Of a DNA stretch of 64,000 nucleotides, positions 57,838-64,000 are shown piece after piece. A program made the translations under genes and the position numbers. Below the pieces are notes generated by a model that was not told where the DNA came from, did not search any database, and saw only the letters and a list, made by a program, of their open reading frames with translations. The DNA is from Brachycybe producta (lineage: Eukaryota; Arthropoda; Diplopoda; Playtdesmida; Andrognathidae), in contig JAUPFP010000011.1 in the NCBI GenBank assembly GCA_036925085.1, positions 2,631,797-2,695,796 on the forward strand, in the 5' to 3' direction. Position 1 is the stretch's first letter; every line of letters starts with the position of its first letter.

Positions 57838-58539
57838 TTGAAAAATCTAAAGTATGTAATAGTCATTTGTAGCAATTTTGGATGTGTGGTAGAATTTCGG
57901 TTATCGTACCGTTGATTATCACAACCAATTTTTTTTACTTGTTCTCATGGAAATACTACTTGTGGAAATAAAAAAATTTCTTTGCCATCGATTTTTTCTT
58001 AATTTTATCCACTTTCTTAATGGGGGATCGATTATGAAAACTAGTCATGTTTCACATTAGTTCCGATAATCGACGTTCTACTATAGTTGTGTCTTGATGT
58101 ATAAGTATCAATTGAGATTTAAGGTGGGTTTTAAAGCATAAACGCCTCCCGACATCTGATTACTCGTCTTTCAGGTGAAAAATGAAGAGGAACCTGAACA
58201 TATGTTAAACAACTAGAAGGAAATAGCTCAATCACAAGTATCAATCATATCAATCATAGTATTTTCATGTTGATATCTTTCAAGAAAAGAGCTCTTTATA
58301 GAAGTAAATCTTACACCAACATCTCACATTAAAAATTAAATCGATTATTTGAAAGACACAACGTATGATACAGGGTGGAGTGATTTAAATCAATTGATGT
58401 TTTTTTAATAAAAATGTTTTTTTCTCTCACTGTTGTATGCGGTAAAGGCGAACTCCACGTCAAAAGGTAATCTTTGACTTCATAGTTGATCGATTTGCGT
58501 GTTAAAGGTGATTCTTCCAGTGCGTCTGCATCCTGCGGC
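57838..58539. other. DHRS7B downstream region, nothing recognised
   Basis: AT-rich sequence with no conserved coding signal. Short open frames near 58330-58540 overlap the palindrome that follows. Confidence 0.4.
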
Positions 58540-59110
58540 CGGACTGCATTCACTAGATCTTTTCCTGAGCATATCCTTCCATGTGTATGCGTCTGAAATC
58601 CAGAGTGTGCAGCCGGCGTCTCGGCGCAGCAGACGCAGTGGTAAAAGGGTGTTTTTGCTGAGTTTCTTTGTGATTGTTGCAGTTGTTTAATTTTATGTGT
58701 ATGTGTCGGAGAATGCAAGTTAGCCCACGACTGATGATACTCGCATCAGGAGACTCCTTTTCCTTGGCCGCAAGACGCAAAACATGTAGGTTTTGTCACT
58801 CCTAGGTGTCTTCCAGCCGCCCCTGAAATCTTTTGCGTCCATAGCTGCGTTCGCGTCGCCCAAGTGATTCCTCTGGTGCGTCTCGTGGCTAAACAATGAG
58901 TCTCTCATGATGCTAGTATCATTAATCCTGAGTCAACTTGCATTTTCCGACACGTAGACACGCCAACAAAACAACTACAACAAACACAAAGAAACTTGGC
59001 AAAAAGACCCTTTTACCACTGCGTCTGCAGCTAGTATAGTCGCTGACGCAGCAATGGCCGCACACTCTGGATACCAGACGCATATGCATCGAAGGCACTG
59101 CTCAGGTAAA
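58540..59110. mobile_element. Long palindrome with GCGTCTGC blocks
   Basis: CCACTGCGTCTGC near 59015 pairs with GCAGACGCAGTGG near 58628. Likewise CATGATGCTAGTATCATTAA mirrors the 58730 arm, and GAATGCAAGTT mirrors AACTTGCATTTTC. It is a palindromic MITE whose termini are not resolved. Confidence 0.55.
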
Positions 59111-59232
59111 GAACTATTGAAAGCAGTTCGGCCCCCAGGACGCAGATGGCAATACCTTTTGAGACAAAATGAAAATGTGTTTTGAGCCTAGTACAGATCG
59201 GGTGATAATCGCCAGACACACGTACCCAGTAA

Positions 59233-59563
59233 CAGGGCCGTTGCTAGCCGGGGGGGGGGGGAGAGGGCGGGCCCCTCCCCCCCCCAAAAAAAAAAGATTG
59301 AAAGGTTGTAAAATTGGCCTTATGTTTTTTTGCTCCAAACTTTTTAGTTTTGTTATTTTCGAAATGTGAATTTCTTCCTTTATTTTAAGATGAATGTGGC
59401 CTTTGGGCCTCAGCTGTGAGACACGGGGCCGTTTTTAGATGTGTGCAAGGGGCGCCAAAATATTTTTTGAAATTTTCAAAACTTTTTTAAATTTTACAAA
59501 TTTAATACATGATGGGCAAAAAATAAAAGTCCCCTCCATAAAAAAATTCTCGCTATGGCCCTG
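59233..59563. mobile_element. hAT MITE with perfect 8-bp duplication
   Basis: Ends CAGGGCCGTTGCTAGCC and TCGCTATGGCCCTG are flanked by CCCAGTAA at 59225-59232 and 59564-59571. It is 331 bp with a poly-G/C run. Confidence 0.85.
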
Positions 59564-59647
59564 CCCAGTAACTTGACAACATCTTCGTCGGACACAGTGA
59601 CTTGTCTTAAGTCTACTAGACTTAAAAAACGACGTGGACCACTGAAA

Positions 59648-59733
59648 AAAACTCAAAGGGCTCAGTTTGCTTTTAATTATTAAAGACGTCTTTAATAATT
59701 AAACGCAAACTGAGCCCTTTGAGTCTTTGTTCA
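59648..59733. repeat. Near-perfect hairpin, 86 bases
   Basis: CAAAGGGCTCAGTTTGC pairs with GCAAACTGAGCCCTTTG, and TAATTATTAAAGAC with GTCTTTAATAATTA, almost without a loop. The function is unknown; it may be a fold-back end. Confidence 0.6.
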
Positions 59734-60579
59734 TGTTTCGAAAGACGTCCACACCATGAAATGTCCCGCAACAATGTTGAAATGTTTCCCATTTTGATGG
59801 GACTCAAAAAACAAATCTGAGCTGCTGCGATTCAGCCCCGCAACATTTCAACATTGTTGTGGGACAGAATCGCAACAGACGCGATTCAGCCCCGCAACAA
59901 TGTAGCGCAAGAAAGAATCCCGGCGTGTACTACCCTTAAGAATGACGGTGATCCTGAAAAAGCACTCTAGTAGACGTGATCATTTAAGAAAAAATAGAAC
60001 ATGTTCGACATTAATGCAACCTTAAACAAATAATTTAACAATCGTTAAATTTAAAACGTCGTTAAATTCATTTTTAAATTTATTTAAGACATAATTATAA
60101 TTGTAAAGGGGGCTTTTGGAAAAAGCAAAATTTTTCAAATTTCCAGTTACATGTATGTACCAAACCATTGATTTCCAAATGGTTTCGTGTGCTCTTAAGT
60201 TTTGCTAGACATGCCGCGTATTACCCTGGTAAAAAAAATACTGTGCCATGGCCCATGAGCAACAAAAAGTTAGAAAACCACTTGCCTAGACACTTCAGTT
60301 TGCAATACAATGATCGATGGATATGTTTGGCAAACAAACCATTCTGCACATGCACGAACGCTCGTCGCCATGTTAGCCACCGGATGGAATTTTGTTTTGT
60401 TTCATGAATATTTTTTGTCTAATAATGACATCGCACAGCACCGAAAAATCCAAATCCAAAATTTCTTGGCCCTCTCATAAAAACTCACGGCACACCCATT
60501 GTGAATCATTGTACTACGAGCTCGTATGCCATCAATGGCCTGCGAAAAAACGAACACTTTTTGTGGCGACACAAAGTGT

Positions 60580-61156
60580 TCCGTATGTGCGGTTATATTT
60601 TCAAAAACTAGTTCAAAATCGCGAATTTCTAATTATTATGTTAAACTCCATTGAGTACGCGCTCGTAAGCAAAAACAGCCATTAAGGATCGTAAAAATAC
60701 CTAAAAAATAATTTTAAACAAAAACACAATTAAACCATAGTGACGCCAAGACATTGGCGAACGTGTCGATTTTTTTCTGTTTTTTTTATAATTATTTTTA
60801 CGTATTTTTACCAGCATTTTAATGGATGTTTTTTATTATTTGTGCGTAATCAATGGAATTTAACAAAAGACTTAGAAATTCGCGATTTTTAAATAGTTTT
60901 TAAAAATATGACCGCAATTTTTTGTCATTCTATCACTCGATCAGCATTACTGTATATGTAAAATGCACATTGCACTTTGAAAAACTTAATATTGGACAAC
61001 TTTAAATATGAAAAATAAACATATTGCCGCAGCGAATGTGTATTTTAAAAATGAACATTTTTTTTTTTAACATTGGGTCTATGGGCCCAATAGAAAAACA
61101 ATGCCAGCGCTCTTTGCGGAGATTTTTCTAAGTAATCTTGTGATGTGTCCTCTTAA
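60580..61156. mobile_element. Family G element, copy 5
   Basis: It has TTCAAAATCGCGAATTTCT, ATTGGACAACTTTAAATATG and right end GATGTGTCCTCTTAA. The left terminus is not recognisable. Confidence 0.65.
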
Positions 61157-61191
61157 AGCAACACTCGAATTTGAGTGATGTAGTTTTTATA

Positions 61192-61716
61192 CGTTACCGG
61201 CAATGTGTGAAATACAAGCATTGTATATAACGCCTAGGAAATCTATAGAATGTGTGACGTTTATAGGCAAAGCATGAAACGTCTGTGTTTTTTTTAACAT
61301 ACAGTATACATTCCATAGGCATTGTATATAATACGTAGGCTTTATACAGAACGACAAGTAATATTTAGGCAAAGTATGGAAAGAGAGAGTCATGAAGGTT
61401 ACGTTAGGTGACAATAAAAACGTCATTGGCGGAAATATTTTATACTTTGCCGGACCTTCATGACTCTTTCCATACTTTGTCTAAATATTAATTGTCGTAA
61501 TGTATAATGCCTAGGGAAAGTATAGTGTGTTAAAATAACAGACATTTCGTACTGTGCCTAAAGTTTCCCACGCATTATATACAATGCAAGCATTTCACAC
61601 ATACACCTTTTGGCATTGCCTAGAAAATGTGTGAGATATTAAGCGTTGCATACTTTGACGCCCCATTTATGGCATGTTCTATAGATTTCTCATGCATTAT
61701 ACACATTGCCGGTAAT
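61192..61716. mobile_element. 525-bp palindromic element
   Basis: TTACCGGCAATGTGTG at the left faces CACATTGCCGGTAA at the right. AGTATGGAAAGAGAGAGTCA mirrors TGACTCTTTCCATACT near the centre (about 61430). GCATTGTATATAA motifs recur in both arms. It lies just past the TMEM11 3' end. Confidence 0.7.
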
Positions 61717-61764
61717 ATATACATATATTGTATGAATGAGAGCGATTCATATTTATCTTAATTG

Positions 61765-61770
61765 TTTATT
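61765..61770 (-). terminator. Possible polyadenylation signal of TMEM11
   Basis: AATAAA on the minus strand lies about 440 bases past the TMEM11 stop, next to a poly-C/G tract. It is the nearest clear candidate, but a shorter 3' UTR with a variant signal is possible. Confidence 0.35.
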
Positions 61771-62212
61771 TTCTACAAAGTTGTTCTCGCTTTTAGAGAA
61801 AGGGGGGGGGGGGGGGGAGAAGGGGGGATGAGGACCGGGGGAGGCGAACCACAAGTCTCGATCACCATTCCATTTGATTATAAAACTGTACAATTTACCT
61901 AAGGCATTTAAAAAATAAACCTCCAAAAACAAAAACATCTCTCAAAATAAAAGATCGTCGGTCGGAATTAACATTAGTTTTTCCCATTCTTCGGACTTTT
62001 TTTGTTGTTCCTTTCTTTCGATCCTTCTTTTTTTTACGAAACCATTAAATACGAGCTTAAATTAAAAAAAAAATTGTTTTACTGAAAATTTAAACCAAAA
62101 GACAGCACCGAAAGAAAATAGAAACTAATATTCAACTACCAAAAAAAAAAAAAAAACGACACGAAAAATAGTATTCTCTTCTTCATAGTTGAGCCCTCAA
62201 AAATTTACGGGT

Positions 62213-62979
62213 TCAAAAATAAGTGACGTAAATCCTCCATCCGCAGTACGAGACCGCGGTTAAAGTAACTGTCCAGTGCAATATCTTTCTCCTCGAGTCG
62301 TCCCTCCTAACGAGAACGACCGGAGACGAAGACGTGAGCGTATGAAGAGGAAGTTTTGCCAACTTATTTGGATTGTGTTCCACTTGATATTTACAGCAAG
62401 GATCAAACTGCCAACTGATGGTGTAGGTAAGAGTGCACAAGAGATTAGTGGCAGCCAAAGGACAATAAACGTAAGACCTATCCGGCCAAACGTAACCGCA
62501 AAAAACCGATGCAAAACCGGTCAGTACAGAAGTCTTATGTAAGCAGTTTCCAATTGCAATCCATCGCGCCGTTTCGTCTCCTAATTTGGACGGTTCGATC
62601 ACAATCAATTTGCAAGCTGACTCAAGAGCTCGTTCCAATTCGTTCTCGAAGTTCTCGTGTGCATCCTTTCCGTTGTAAATCTCTCTTATGATTGCATTCT
62701 CACTGCCGATTATTATTTGGGTCACATAAACAGATAAAAAGAAACACAAAACAAGATTATCAATCAAGAATAGTCTTCGAACTCCATCTCTTGTGGCCCT
62801 TTAATTTCTAGAAACAAAACAAAAGCCAACAGTTTAAAAAATATGCAAACAAAAAATGGATTTCGTTGGCTTAACAAACTTTAATTAACGAGGAATTTAC
62901 ATAAAAAACCTTATTCTAAGTCAAGGAATCAACAACAATTAATAAATAGAAGAAATATTGACGATACTAACCTCTCCAT
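62213..62979 (-). CDS. TMEM11: Transmembrane protein 11 (PMI), mitochondrial inner membrane
   Basis: This mitochondrial inner-membrane protein controls cristae and mitochondrial shape (Drosophila PMI). Exon 2 (62702-62213) carries nearly the whole protein: EIYNGKDAHENFENELERAL, IVIEPSKLGDETARWIAIGN, SWQFDPCCKYQVE and LPLHTLTSSSPVVLVRRDD, with hydrophobic segments before and after. It has no in-frame ATG upstream of SENAIIREIYNG. An ATG at 62979 in good context (A at -3, G at +4) starts ATGGAGAG. A strong GTTAGT donor follows, and the phase joins exactly to T GAG AAT at 62702, giving MESENAIIREIYNG. The predicted protein is 165 residues, shorter than human (about 192) at the N-terminus. Exon 2 is certain; the 8-base start exon is inferred. 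Confidence 0.93.
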
Positions 62980-64000
62980 GATCTTCCTCGCGACCACAAC
63001 CAAAGAGGTCAAAAATAGAGACCGGAAAATAAATAGATTTTACAAGAGGAACCAACAAACTCACAGCACTTTTTAAGAGTATAGTTAAGCCGCTAAAAAA
63101 TATTTGAAGGCGGCTGACAATAAATTGCCCAAATACTTTCAAAGGGGACGATATGGAAAACAAATCATAGACGAGATTCAATTCTTCAGAGCATTTGGCA
63201 ACTTTGCAAGTCGTTTTACTCGATACCCAGAGTACGATCACGGAATTTAATTATGAAAATACATTTAAAATAAAAGTACGGATAAAAAGTAAAACGACTT
63301 GTCTTAAAGTACGAGATTGCCCCCCCAACCTCCGTATGTCGTCCTATAATTCTCTTTATTTCGAAATTTTGCTGACAGTCAATTTAGTTAGCGCCCTCTA
63401 GTAGTTTATAAAGATAACTTCTTTAAGAGGTTCTAATCAAGAATATTTACAATTACAGGCAAAAAGACAGTAAGATACAGTTGTTTGCACCAACCCTTTT
63501 ATGAGAACCGGCGCCTCTAGTGGCAGCAGGCCAAAAAATGGCCCCCTAAGAAGTTAGCAGACGAAACTTTAACATAGAACTCTATGGAAAAATCGCTGCA
63601 CCGGTAAGTTCTTTTGCTTATTTCTTGCAAATTACTTGTACAAATAGCGTGACATTTTAAAGAAATAAAGAAAAAAGTACGTAATTTCACAATCAGTCAT
63701 TGGTTTTTTTAATGTCCTCTTTGTTTGTTTGTAATGTTTTACTCTGAACCCTACACAGAATAACTGGAGTGAAGTTTTTGAATAACACAAGAAAAACAAA
63801 AAAAAAAACACGAACAATATTTAATTAAACAATAATTAATTATAAAACTAGCTATTTTCATGTTTATTTCTTTAATATTTCACGATGATTGTGCAAGTAA
63901 TTTACAAAAAAAGCAAAAGAACTTAGCGACTTATTGAAATCTCCATTGGCTTCCATGTTAAAAGTTTCGGTTTAATAGCAACGTTCAGAATAAAACATCA
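62980..64000. other. Region upstream of TMEM11
   Basis: It contains the TMEM11 5' UTR and promoter. A minus-strand open frame at 62939-63241 runs through the proposed start exon in another frame and lacks an ATG, so it is not called a gene. Nothing else was recognised up to the window edge. Confidence 0.4.

Noticed and set aside
62939..63241. 100-codon minus-strand frame before TMEM11
   Set aside because: It has no ATG start and overlaps the proposed TMEM11 start exon in another frame. Its hydrophobic composition alone is not evidence.

Overview
This is a metazoan nuclear fragment. It is AT-rich, its genes are split by spliceosomal introns, and most of the sequence is transposon-derived. By eye, five conserved protein-coding genes can be reconstructed exon by exon. 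From left to right they are FDXR (mitochondrial ferredoxin/adrenodoxin reductase, minus, 6304-24527, C-terminal exon not found), a Rho GDP-dissociation inhibitor (plus, 25714-27653, complete), USP22 (SAGA-type deubiquitinase, minus, 38717-54075, 13 coding exons, complete), DHRS7B (membrane short-chain dehydrogenase, plus, 55630-57697, complete) and TMEM11 (mitochondrial membrane organiser, minus, 62213-62979, complete). No species can be named. The gene content and the transposon types suit an invertebrate animal.

Layout: 1-6.3 kb is repeats, including a large 27-bp minisatellite. 6.3-24.5 kb is FDXR with transposon-filled introns. FDXR and RhoGDI diverge from a shared 1.2-kb interval. 27.8-38.7 kb has no recognisable gene, only piggyBac-like, hAT, mariner-like and palindromic elements. 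38.7-54.1 kb is USP22, with nested transposons in its introns. USP22 and DHRS7B diverge from a 1.55-kb interval that carries a tRNA-derived SINE. 57.7-62.2 kb is repeats, and TMEM11 follows, with a start exon of only 8 coding bases.

The most notable gene-level result is the block USP22(-), DHRS7B(+), TMEM11(-). As I recall the human map, it has the same order and orientation as human 17p11.2, and FDXR and ARHGDIA are also on human chromosome 17. Two introns, one in USP22 and one in DHRS7B, need GC-AG splicing to restore the conserved protein.

The most notable repeat result is a stratified set of DNA transposons with readable target-site duplications. It includes TTAA-specific elements inserted into one another (one as a tandem dimer sharing a TTAA, one with its empty site preserved in a paralogous repeat), four hAT elements with perfect 8-bp duplications, Helitron 3' ends, palindromic MITEs with 8-10 bp duplications, and decayed LINE and hAT protein fragments. 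No bacterial, viral or CRISPR system is present. Most long open frames outside the five genes are shadows of tandem repeats or MITE palindromes.
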